Of a stretch of 64,000 bases of DNA, positions 25,968-34,327 are shown piece after piece. The notes under the pieces are model-generated. The model saw only the letters and a program-made list of their open reading frames with translations, ran no database searches and was not told where the DNA came from. This DNA comes from JALHVH01 sp963773685. GTDB taxonomy: Bacteria; Acidobacteriota; Aminicenantia; Aminicenantales; Saccharicenantaceae. Location of the stretch: assembly GCA_963773685.1 (NCBI GenBank), contig CAVZBY010000005.1:248001-312000 (forward strand), in the 5' to 3' direction. Within the stretch, counting starts at the first letter, position 1, and each line of letters begins with the position of its first letter. Both the position numbers and the translations under genes were made by a program.

Positions 25968-28900
25968 GTGAACTGCCCCAAATGCCGCCTCGATAATCCC
26001 GAGAGCGCGCGTTTTTGCGCGGATTGCGGGGCCCCGCTCCGCGATACCCCGGGGGCCCCGGCCCAGACCATGACCCTCGAAACCCCCAGGGAAGAGCTGG
26101 CCACCGGCTCGACATTCGCCGGACGGTACCAGATCATCGAGGAGCTCGGCCGGGGCGGGATGGGCCACGTCTACAAGGTTTACGACCGGGAGGTCAACGC
26201 CAAGATCGCCCTGAAGCTCATCAAGCCCGAGGTCGCGGCCGACCGGGGGACCATCGAGCGGTTCCGCAACGAGCTGCGCATGGCCCGGGACATCTCCCAC
26301 AAGCACATCTGCCGGATGTACGACCTGGGGCGCGAAGGCCGCCTCTATTACATCACCATGGAATACGTCCCCGGCGAGGACCTCAAGGCGATGATCCGGA
26401 TGTCCGGGCGCCTGGGGATCGGGACCGCCGTCACCCTCGCCCGCCAGCTCTGCGAGGGCCTGGCCGAGGCCCACCGCCGCGGCATCGTCCACCGGGACCT
26501 CAAGCCGAGCAACGTCATGATCGATCGCGACGGCCAGGTCCGCATCCTGGACTTCGGCATCGCCCGTTCGATACGGACGAAAGGGCTGACCGAGGCCGGG
26601 GTCATCATCGGGACGCCGGAATACATGTCCCCCGAGCAAGTGGAGGGAGGGGAGGTCGATGCCCGCTCGGACCTCTATTCCCTGGGCATCATCCTTTATG
26701 AGTGCCTCGTCGGCCGCGTCCCGTTCGAAGGGGAGACGCCTTTCTCCGTCGGCGTCAAGCAGAAGACCGAAACGCCGGACGATCCCCGCGAGCTCAATCC
26801 CGATATCCCGGAGGACCTGGGCCGCCTGGTGCTCAAGTGCCTGGAAAAGGACCCGGACAAGCGATACCGGACGGCCGAAGAGCTCGGGGCCGAGCTCGAG
26901 CGGATCGCGAAGCGCATCCCCACGACCGAACGGCTCCTCCCCCGGCGCAAGCCGTCGACGGCCCGGAGAGCGACCCGAGGCTCCGGCCTGAAAAGGGCCC
27001 GCGTCCCGGCCATCCTCATCGGGGTCGCGGCCCTGGCCGTCGCGGGCTGGTTCTTCGTTCTCAAGAAGGGCGTGCCTTCGCCTCCCCCGCACCGCCATTC
27101 CGTCGCCGTCATGACGTTCGAGAACCAGACGGGGGACAAGTCCTATGATTACCTCGGGAAGGCCATCCCCAACCTGCTCATCACGAGCCTCGAGCAGTCC
27201 CGGGACCTTTCGGTGATCACCTGGGAACGGATGCGGGACCTCCTCAAGCAGATGGGCCGGGACGAGGCGTCGGTGATCGACGCGGACCTGGGATTCGAGC
27301 TTTGCCGCCGGGAGGGCGTCGCGACCATCGTCCTGGGAAGCTACGTCAAGGCCGGCGACATGTTCGCCACGGACGTCAAGGTCCTGGACGTCGAAAGCAA
27401 GCGCCTCCTGAAGAGCGCCGGCTCGAGAGGCGACGGGCTCCGGAGCATCCTCGACCGGCAGATCGGCGAGCTCAGCCGCGAGATCGTCCGGGGCGTGGGC
27501 CTCTCGGGCCCGAAGGTCGCGGCCAGGGGCGCGGCGATCGCCGAGCGGACGACGTCTTCGATGAAGGCGTACGACCTCTACCTGAAGGGCACGGAGCTGT
27601 TCGAACGGTTCTATTACGGCCCGGCCCTGGAGGCCCTCGAGCAGGCTGTCGAGCTCGACCCCGAATTCGCCGTCGCCTACCTCGGCCTGGCCCGCGTTCA
27701 CAGCGCCATGGGGGATCCGCCCGCGATGGAAAAGGCTTACCGGAAAGCCAAGGCCCTTTCGGGGCGGAGCCCCGAGAAGGAGCGCCTCTATATCGAAGCG
27801 GCCTATGCCGGGGCCATCGAACATGATCCCGAGAAGGCCCTCCGGATCTTCAAAGAGATCGTCGTCAAGTACCCCAAGGAGAAGATCGTCCGCTTCGAGC
27901 TGGGCCAGTTGTACCGGAAGAAGATGCAGTACGCCCCGGCGGTCGAGCAGTTCCAGGAAGCCGTGGCCCTCGACCCGAAATACGGGTACGCCCTGAACAT
28001 GCTCGCCTATACGTTCGCCGACATGGGCGAATACGCCAAGGCCGTCGAGACATTCAAGAAGTACGCCGTTGCGTTCCCCGGAGACGCGAATCCCCTCGAT
28101 TCCCTGGCCGAGACCTATTTCCGGATGGGGGAGCTGGAAAAGTCGGTCGACTATTATAAGGAAGCGCTCGCGATCGCGCCGGATTTCTCCGCGTCGCTCT
28201 GGGGGCTCGCCTATCTTCGAGCGCTCCGCGAGGAATATCCGGAAGCGCTGAAGGCCGTGGACGAATATATCGCCGGGGCCCCGTCGGTGGGCATGAAGGG
28301 CAAGGGGACTTTCGGGAAGGCTTACCTTCTCATGTGGACGGGCCGCATGACAGAAGCGATCTCCGAGCTCGAGAGAATGGAGAGCCTGTCGGGCTCCCTG
28401 GGATACGTCGACGGCCAGGCCTCGTCGCAATACCTTATGGGATGCGTCCGGCTCCGGCAGAGACAATTCGATGCGGCGCGGGCCGGGTTCGACCGTTGGA
28501 ACAGCGGGACGAAAGGTCCTTCCCCCGCCAAGGACAAGGGAGGGGAAGCTCTTTATCATCTCCTGATGGCGTCCGTCGATCTTGCCCAGGGCCGCCCGAA
28601 GGAAGCGCGCTCGCGGTTGACCGCGTTCGGGACCGTTCACTCCGGGGCCTCGGACTTCATGAAGCCGGCCATGGGAGTCCTTCATGACCGCCTCCAGGGC
28701 GAGGTTCTCCTTGCCGAAGGCGCCGCGGACAAGGCCGTTGCCGTCCTCGAGAAGATCGCCCCCCCCGGCATGCCCCCGGCCATGCAGGACATCCTGTCCC
28801 TTTATAATTCGCCATTCCCTAAAGATACCCTGGCCCGCGCCTACCTGGCGCAGGGGGCGCTCGACAAGGCCGTCGCGGAATATGAACGGCTCGCGACGTT

Positions 28901-29093
28901 CGATCCGAAGGATCCCGACCGGTCGCTCATCGATCCGCTGTCCCATTACCGGCTGGCAAAGCTCTACGAGCGAAAGGGCCTGACCGCGAAGGCGGTCGAG
29001 AGATACCACCGCTTCCTCTTCCTCTGGGAGGGCGCCGACAAGGACCTCCCCGAGTACGCCGACGCCGCGAAGCGCGCCGCCGCCCTGAATTAG
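25968..29093 (+). CDS. Ser/Thr protein kinase with N-terminal zinc ribbon and C-terminal TPR domain
   Basis: A 1041-aa transmembrane PASTA-less Hanks kinase. Residues 3-20 form a zinc ribbon (CPKC...CADC). The kinase domain (about 53-315) has GRGGMGHV (61-68), K83 in AKIALK, HRDLKPSN (175-182), DFG (195-197) and GTPEYMSPEQ. A single membrane helix lies at about 347-365. The outer part begins with a TolB/CsgG-like segment (SVAVMTFENQTGDKSYDYLG), then numerous TPRs. This architecture is abundant in Acidobacteriota-like genomes and is thought to sense the envelope. Start GTG 25968 is set by the ribbon. Confidence 0.9.
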   Translation: MNCPKCRLDNPESARFCADCGAPLRDTPGAPAQTMTLETPREELATGSTFAGRYQIIEELGRGGMGHVYKVYDREVNAKIALKLIKPEVAADRGTIERFRNELRMARDISHKHICRMYDLGREGRLYYITMEYVPGEDLKAMIRMSGRLGIGTAVTLARQLCEGLAEAHRRGIVHRDLKPSNVMIDRDGQVRILDFGIARSIRTKGLTEAGVIIGTPEYMSPEQVEGGEVDARSDLYSLGIILYECLVGRVPFEGETPFSVGVKQKTETPDDPRELNPDIPEDLGRLVLKCLEKDPDKRYRTAEELGAELERIAKRIPTTERLLPRRKPSTARRATRGSGLKRARVPAILIGVAALAVAGWFFVLKKGVPSPPPHRHSVAVMTFENQTGDKSYDYLGKAIPNLLITSLEQSRDLSVITWERMRDLLKQMGRDEASVIDADLGFELCRREGVATIVLGSYVKAGDMFATDVKVLDVESKRLLKSAGSRGDGLRSILDRQIGELSREIVRGVGLSGPKVAARGAAIAERTTSSMKAYDLYLKGTELFERFYYGPALEALEQAVELDPEFAVAYLGLARVHSAMGDPPAMEKAYRKAKALSGRSPEKERLYIEAAYAGAIEHDPEKALRIFKEIVVKYPKEKIVRFELGQLYRKKMQYAPAVEQFQEAVALDPKYGYALNMLAYTFADMGEYAKAVETFKKYAVAFPGDANPLDSLAETYFRMGELEKSVDYYKEALAIAPDFSASLWGLAYLRALREEYPEALKAVDEYIAGAPSVGMKGKGTFGKAYLLMWTGRMTEAISELERMESLSGSLGYVDGQASSQYLMGCVRLRQRQFDAARAGFDRWNSGTKGPSPAKDKGGEALYHLLMASVDLAQGRPKEARSRLTAFGTVHSGASDFMKPAMGVLHDRLQGEVLLAEGAADKAVAVLEKIAPPGMPPAMQDILSLYNSPFPKDTLARAYLAQGALDKAVAEYERLATFDPKDPDRSLIDPLSHYRLAKLYERKGLTAKAVERYHRFLFLWEGADKDLPEYADAAKRAAALN

Positions 29094-29099
29094 ATCCTC

Positions 29100-30433
29100 C
29101 GTCCGTGGGCGCACGCATTGACGCTGCTGGACCTTCTGGCTGACGCGGCGGCACGCTGGTCTTTTGGGGCGGGTTCGTCTCCATTACGCGCCCTGTACAC
29201 TGTATTGGCCCCTGCCTGCCGATTTCAGCCAGTTCAGCCCGCTGGGCGGCGCCGTCTTCATCCTGGGAATCGCCCTGGTCATGCTGGGGACGATGTTCTT
29301 CGTCATCAATATCTTCAAGACCATCACCTATACGCCAAGGGATGGGACCGGCAGCCCGCCGGAGCCCTATGGGCCTCGGCCCTGGGTTGGACGGGCATTA
29401 AGAACCTGTTCCGGAAGAAGAAGGAGGCCCATCTCGTGCCCCTGCCGGTCGCCGCGGTCGCCGAGGGACGGTGGACATGGCCCTCAACTCCGCCGTCATC
29501 CTCTTCACCGGCGTGCTCATCCTCATCTATATGGTCGCGGCCCTGCTCGGCCACGACCTGAGCCGGACGGCCATCGATGCCCTGCTCTACAAGAACTGGT
29601 TCTGGTGGGGCCTCGACCTCATCGCCGACGGCCTCGTCCTCATCTTTGTGGCCGGGACCTGGTACCTCCTGGCCATGCTCATCACGGGCAAGGACCTCTT
29701 CATGCAGAACATCGCCCGGGCCGCACTGCTCGTCGAGCTCGTCGTCTCTTGGACGGTCTGGTCGCACCATCTCCTCTCGGACCAGGCCCAGCCGGCCCTC
29801 CTCAAGGTCGTCTCCGGGGAGATGGTAACGGCCTTCGAACTCATCACCCAGGGCCTCGCTTTCTACATCACCCTGGCGACGCTCTGGAGCGCCCGGCCGT
29901 TGAAGATGACCAACGAGCTGAAGTTTCTGCTCGGCGGGCTCCTCGGCTTCGGGCTGGGCGTGCCCGCCGGCATCATCCAGGCCGACATCGGGCTGAACCG
30001 CATCCTCCACAACACCCAGTGGGTGATCGGGCCCCACGTCCACGTGGCCGTCCTAGTCGGTCTGACCATGACCCTGTACGCGGCCATCTACATCCTCTTC
30101 CCCATCCTCACCAACGGAGCGAAGCTCTACAGCCAGAAGCTGGCGAACGTCCACTTCTGGGCCCACCTCCTCGGCGGCATCGGCATGGGGGCCTTCATGG
30201 GCATGGCCGGACTGCGGGGGATGCTGCGCCGGACCGTGTACTTTGGAAACGAGTTCGACCTCTACATGATCCTCGCCGCCCTCTGCGGGGGGCTGCTGCT
30301 CGCCGGATTCCTATCCTTCTTCCTCAACATCGTCATGAGCGTAGGATTGAAGGGGGTGCTCGGCATCTTCCAAAGATCGGGTCTGGACAAGGATGAACTC
30401 CTCCGACTCGGGGGTGAAATCCGGGCCCGCTAA
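29100..30433 (+). pseudogene. Heme-copper oxidase/NO-reductase-like subunit I, 5'-truncated and frameshifted
   Basis: The intact part (29471-30433) has eight membrane helices and matches the C-terminal half of subunit I: WSHHLLSD (metal-site His pair) and HNTQWVIGPHVHV (heme ligands). At the usual first metal His the sequence reads WWGLDLIADG, with Asp where GHP or VVHLWVEG have His. Upstream, pieces WTFWLT, GGTLVFWGGFVSI, ADFSQFSPLGGAV and WDRQPAGALWASALG lie in three frames between about 29120 and 29470. Helices I-II, with a low-spin heme His, are absent, because the kinase gene ends at 29093. It is probably a remnant or a misjoin. Confidence 0.6.
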
Positions 30434-30563
30434 GGCGGCAGGAGCGGGCCTCCCGCTATTACACAAAGGATCGATTCTGGTATCTTATGTCTGATTAATC
30501 TGCGGCGGCGAACAGCGTGACAGGAGGAACCGAGAGCGGTGCTATTTTTTTTTTGTTGTTTTC

Positions 30564-30592
30564 TTGACGCGGCTTTTGTGGTATCCTATTCC
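30564..30592 (+). promoter_or_regulatory. Promoter of the RRM protein gene, with long leader
   Basis: TTGACG (30564-30569) and TATTCC (30587-30592) have a 17-bp spacer and are preceded by a T-rich tract (30545-30563) that could act as an UP element. The leader of about 147 nt to the ATG at 30746 contains GC-rich inverted segments. Confidence 0.5.
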
Positions 30593-30745
30593 GGAATCCC
30601 CCGGTTCGGGGGCGCGGGTCGGATAAAGGCTTAGAGGGCAGAGGCCCTGACAGGCGACATACTCCTCTCCTTTATTGCGATCGAATTTTGATTTCGGGAC
30701 GACGCGGGAGCCCCCCGCGCGGACCCATCGTCGGAGGAGACGAGT

Positions 30746-31051
30746 ATGAACATCTACGTCGGCAACCTTTCTTTCCAGGCCACCGAGGACGACCTCCGGG
30801 CCGCCTTCCAGGCGTTCGGGACGGTCGACAAGGCCGCCATCATCACGGACAAGATGACCGGTCAGCCCCGCGGCTTCGGCTTCGTCGAGATGCCGAACAA
30901 GGACGAGGCGGTCAAGGCCATCAGCGGGCTCAACGGCAAGGACCTCAAGGGGCGCAGCCTCAAGGTCAACGAAGCCCAGCCCCGCCCTGCGGGCGGCGGC
31001 GGCGGCGCGAGCCGTGGCGGTTTCGGCGGCGGCGGCCGCGGCCGCTTCTGA
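30746..31051 (+). CDS. RRM-domain RNA-binding protein with glycine-rich tail
   Basis: A 101-aa protein. RNP2 is IYVGNL (residues 3-8) and RNP1 is RGFGFVEM; the tail is Gly/Arg-rich (GGGGGASRGGFGGGGRGRF). Proteins of this type occur in cyanobacteria and many other bacteria and are often cold-induced RNA chaperones. GGAGGAGACGAGT precedes the ATG. The gene stands alone between a long leader and a terminator hairpin. Confidence 0.92.
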   Translation: MNIYVGNLSFQATEDDLRAAFQAFGTVDKAAIITDKMTGQPRGFGFVEMPNKDEAVKAISGLNGKDLKGRSLKVNEAQPRPAGGGGGASRGGFGGGGRGRF

Positions 31052-31092
31052 TCGCTGTTCTGAACTAGCGATCAGTTCCCTTTGGAGATTTG

Positions 31093-31130
31093 GGGCGGAT
31101 TGCCCGGGTAGGGTAGTCCGCCCTTCCTTT
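31093..31130 (+). terminator. Terminator after the RRM gene
   Basis: GGGCGGA (31093-31099) pairs with TCCGCCC (31117-31123), with an inner CCC/GGG pairing in the loop, followed by TTCCTTT. Confidence 0.65.
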
Positions 31131-31343
31131 ATCGGAGACACGTTCCTCTAGTCCCCCTTGAATTCCAAGGGGGTAGGGGGATTAAGATCCGATGAACTCG
31201 AACCGTGTCTCCGATCGATCTTTCCGGAGACACGTTCCTCCAGTCCCCCTTGAATTCCAAGGGGGTAGTGGGGATTAAGATCCGATGAAGCCGAACCGTG
31301 TCTCCGATCGATCTTCCGGAGACGCGTTCCTCCAGTCCCCCTG
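31131..31343. repeat. Tandem ~85-bp inverted-repeat elements
   Basis: Copy 1 (31131-31215) and copy 2 (31225-31308) each begin CGGAGACACGTTCC and end GTGTCTCCGAT, so GGAGACAC/GTGTCTCC are terminal inverted repeats. Each contains a core hairpin, CCCCCTTG-AATTC-CAAGGGGG, followed by a TAGGGGGATTAAGATCCGATG-like segment. A third copy (from 31317) stops after the left half. A diverged copy lies at 41240-41321. The remainder, 31344-31470, shows no gene. Confidence 0.75.
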
Positions 31344-31470
31344 GTTCACTTTTCTTGCCTGCGCTATCTAAGCTTCTTTACCCAGGGGATATGATCCAAT
31401 AACGAAGTGCCGGGTGAGAGCCCATTGAGAGACCTCTTGAGATGCGCGCCCGGAGGGAAAGCGAAAGTCC

Positions 31471-31501
31471 TTGACTCGATCCCGCCTCCGAGACCTATAA
31501 T
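31471..31501 (+). promoter_or_regulatory. Promoter of the zinc protease gene
   Basis: TTGACT (31471-31476) and a perfect TATAAT (31496-31501) have a 19-bp spacer. The leader is about 18 nt and contains AAAGGAGG. Confidence 0.55.
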
Positions 31502-31525
31502 TCATAAAATCAAAGGAGGAACTCA

Positions 31526-34060
31526 ATGAAAAGATGGCTATCTCTTGCATTGATCCTGGCATTCGCCGTCACGATGTCGGCGGCCGCCCAGAAAAGGCCG
31601 GCCGAATCCAAGAATGATAAGGCCGCCCAGGCTCAGGTCAAGCCGGAGGCTCCACCCCCGGGAGGTCCCGGGGAGGCGGAACCGAAGCCCTATGACAAGG
31701 TGATCACACCGGATTTCAAGACCCAAGCCGGACTTTTTAAGGTGCACACGAACAAAGGGAAAGTCTTCTTCGAGATCCCCAAGGCCGAATTGGGCAAGGA
31801 CCTGTTGCTCGTGGTCCAGATCAAGAAGAGCCCGGCCCAGGAAAGCTATCCCGGCGAGGGGATTCGGAATCTTGTCGCCCGTTGGGACCTGCGCGAAAAC
31901 AAGGTCCTCGCCCGGTCCGTGTCCTTCGCCAACATCGCCGACCCCAGCGATCCTATTCGAACGGCGGTCGAGGCGATGAACACGCCTACGATCATGATGG
32001 CCTTCCCGGTGGAGGCCTTCGCGGCCGACGGCGCCCCGGTCGTCGACGTGACCAAATTCTTCATCGGAGACGTGAACGAGATCCCGGTCAAGAAGAGCGT
32101 TGACGCCATGGGCGTGGATGCCTCCCGATCCTTCATCGAAAAGGTCCGGGCCTTCCCCATCAACATCAACGTCGAAGCCACTCAGACGTTCAATCCCAAT
32201 CCTCCCCAGCTGCCCCCCGGATTTCCGCCCCAGTTCGCCAAGTACCTGCCCCCCTCGCCGAGTCCCACGGCCGTCGTCCATTATTCCTTCGTCAAGCTCC
32301 CGGAGAAACCCATGATGGGGCGCCTGTCCGACGACCGGGTGGGCTATTTCACCCACGACCATACCAACTACAGCCGGCCCGAGCATGAGGCCGTCGTCCG
32401 GAAGCTCATCGCCCGCTGGCGGCTGGAGAAAAAGGATCCGGCCGCGGCCAACAGCGAGCCGGTGAAACCGATCGTCTTTTACGTGGATCCCGCCACGCCG
32501 AAAAAGTGGGTCCCTTACGTCTTCAAGGGGATCGAGGCCTGGCAGCCGGCTTTTGAAGGAGCCGGTTTCATCAAGGGGATTCAGGCCAAGCTGGCGCCGA
32601 CGCCTGAAGAGGATCCCGATTGGAGCGCCGATGACGCCCGTTATTCCGTGGTCCGTTGGGTGCCCAGCACCGTGGCCAACGCCATGGGGCCCCACGTCTC
32701 TGACCCGCGGAGCGGCGAGATCCTCGAAGCCGACGTGGAGATCTACCACAACGTCCAGCAATTGGCCAACGACTGGTATTGGGTCCAGTCCGGGCCCCTC
32801 GATCCGAGATCCAAGATCCTCCCCCTCTCCGACGAGGTCATGGGGAAGATCCTCCTCTATATCGTCACGCATGAAGTGGGACATTCCCTGGGGCTGCCCC
32901 ATAATTTCAAGGCCAGCGCGACCTATCCCATCGAAAAGATCCGCGACAAGGAGTGGGTGAAGAAGAACAGCCACGTGTCGACTCTCATGGATTACTGCCG
33001 CTTCAATTACGTGGCCCAGCCCGAAGACGGCCTCGATCCCGACGACTTGATCCCGAAGATCGGCCCCTACGATCTCTTCTGCATCAAATGGGGATACGCG
33101 CCGATTCCCGGCGCCTCGATCCCTGACGACGAAAAGCCTGTCCTCAACGAGATGTGCCAGGTCCAGGAAACGACCCCTTGGCTGCGCTTCAGCACGGCCG
33201 GATCGAAAGGCTCCGACCCGGGCGAGGAGACCGAGGCCGTGGGCGATATCGACGCCGTCGCGGCCACGGGCCTCGGACTCAAGAACCTCAAGCGCGTCGT
33301 GGACATGCTGCCCGGCGCCGTGCTCAAGCCCGGCGAGGATTATGAGAAGCTCGAGCATATGTACGGCTCCGTCTGGAGACAATTCGACCTCGAGCTGGGG
33401 CATGTGGCCAATATCGTCGGCGGATACGACAGCGAGCCCAAGGTCGGCCCCGTCGCGGGCGTGCGTTTCGTTCCGATCGCGATGTCCCGGCAGAAAGACG
33501 CCCTGCAATTCCTCAGTGAGAACGTCTTCAAGACGCCCGGCTGGCTTTTCCCGGAGGCGATCCTCCGCAAGATCGAGCCGAGCAGCGGCCAGGCCAAGCT
33601 CGTGGCCCTCCAGCAGGGGATCCTGAACGATCTCCTGGAACGGGACCGCGTCACCCGCCTTCAGGAGCACGAGGCGATCCTCGGGGACAAGGCCTATACG
33701 GTCGGCAAGCTCCTCCTGGACCTCAGGAAGGGCATCTTCGGCGAGCTGCAGAACACCGCTGTCAAGATCGACCCTTATCGGCGCAACCTCCAACGGGCAT
33801 ATATCGACCTCCTGGGGAAGCGGATGGCTCCGTCCTCCGGCGGCCCTTCGCCCTTCATGGTCATGATGATGGGTCCGAGGGAGAATCCCATCAACGACGA
33901 CAGCCGGGGCGCTATCCGCGCCGAGCTCAAGGCCATCCGGGCCCATCTGGTCGCCAAAACGTCCCTGGCCGCCGATGTACCCACGCGAAATCACCTGAAC
34001 GATCTCAAGGATCAGATCTCGATCATCCTGGAGCCCGGCAACTTTCCCGCGTCCAAGTAA
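31526..34060 (+). CDS. Secreted zinc metalloprotease, DUF5117/DUF4953 family
   Basis: An 844-aa protein with a signal peptide (1-21), a DUF5118/DUF5117-type N-terminal region (FKTQAGLFKVHTNKGKVFFEIP, ELGKDLLLVVQI), and a metzincin-like zinc site H449-E-V-G-H453-S-L-G-L-P-H459. The C-terminal region is helical. Length is typical of the family, which is found in Bacteroidota and Acidobacteriota as large secreted peptidases of unknown target. A strong promoter, a consensus ribosome-binding site and a strong terminator mark it as a well-expressed single-gene unit. Confidence 0.9.
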   Translation: MKRWLSLALILAFAVTMSAAAQKRPAESKNDKAAQAQVKPEAPPPGGPGEAEPKPYDKVITPDFKTQAGLFKVHTNKGKVFFEIPKAELGKDLLLVVQIKKSPAQESYPGEGIRNLVARWDLRENKVLARSVSFANIADPSDPIRTAVEAMNTPTIMMAFPVEAFAADGAPVVDVTKFFIGDVNEIPVKKSVDAMGVDASRSFIEKVRAFPININVEATQTFNPNPPQLPPGFPPQFAKYLPPSPSPTAVVHYSFVKLPEKPMMGRLSDDRVGYFTHDHTNYSRPEHEAVVRKLIARWRLEKKDPAAANSEPVKPIVFYVDPATPKKWVPYVFKGIEAWQPAFEGAGFIKGIQAKLAPTPEEDPDWSADDARYSVVRWVPSTVANAMGPHVSDPRSGEILEADVEIYHNVQQLANDWYWVQSGPLDPRSKILPLSDEVMGKILLYIVTHEVGHSLGLPHNFKASATYPIEKIRDKEWVKKNSHVSTLMDYCRFNYVAQPEDGLDPDDLIPKIGPYDLFCIKWGYAPIPGASIPDDEKPVLNEMCQVQETTPWLRFSTAGSKGSDPGEETEAVGDIDAVAATGLGLKNLKRVVDMLPGAVLKPGEDYEKLEHMYGSVWRQFDLELGHVANIVGGYDSEPKVGPVAGVRFVPIAMSRQKDALQFLSENVFKTPGWLFPEAILRKIEPSSGQAKLVALQQGILNDLLERDRVTRLQEHEAILGDKAYTVGKLLLDLRKGIFGELQNTAVKIDPYRRNLQRAYIDLLGKRMAPSSGGPSPFMVMMMGPRENPINDDSRGAIRAELKAIRAHLVAKTSLAADVPTRNHLNDLKDQISIILEPGNFPASK

Positions 34061-34096
34061 GAAAGCTGATATTAGGAACGCCAAATAACTGATCTC

Positions 34097-34134
34097 AAGG
34101 CCTCCCTTCTCGCCGGAAGGGAGGCCTTTTTTTT
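34097..34134 (+). terminator. Rho-independent terminator after the zinc protease
   Basis: A GGCCTCCCTTC stem pairs with GAAGGGAGGCC across a short loop and is followed by eight Ts. Confidence 0.9.
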
Positions 34135-34164
34135 GGGCGCAGGCTCGGCCGGTCGTCCCCGGCT

Positions 34165-34327
34165 TCGGTCTGTAGCCTCAGGCTTCAGCCTGAGCTCAAG
34201 GATCCGGATTCTTAACGCGGGCTGCAGCCTGCCGGCTACAGGCAGGCCAAAAGCGCCTGCCGAAGCCCGCGGCTACAATTGGATCCGGCTTTTTGCGTTA
34301 TGACGCGGGCCAAGCCTTGCGGCTATA
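34165..34327. repeat. Cluster of GTAGCC/GCAGGCT palindromic repeats
   Basis: Four degenerate copies of a small palindromic repeat related to GCAGGCT(N)AAGCCTGC-GGCTAC lie at about 34171-34194, 34217-34240, 34255-34280 and 34302-34327. No coding region overlaps. The same family occurs at 36085, 36243 and 61125. Confidence 0.6.

Noticed and set aside
31471..34060. A transposon carrying the zinc protease, since it follows tandem inverted-repeat elements.
   Set aside because: No matching element lies on the far side, and the gene has its own promoter and terminator with normal composition.
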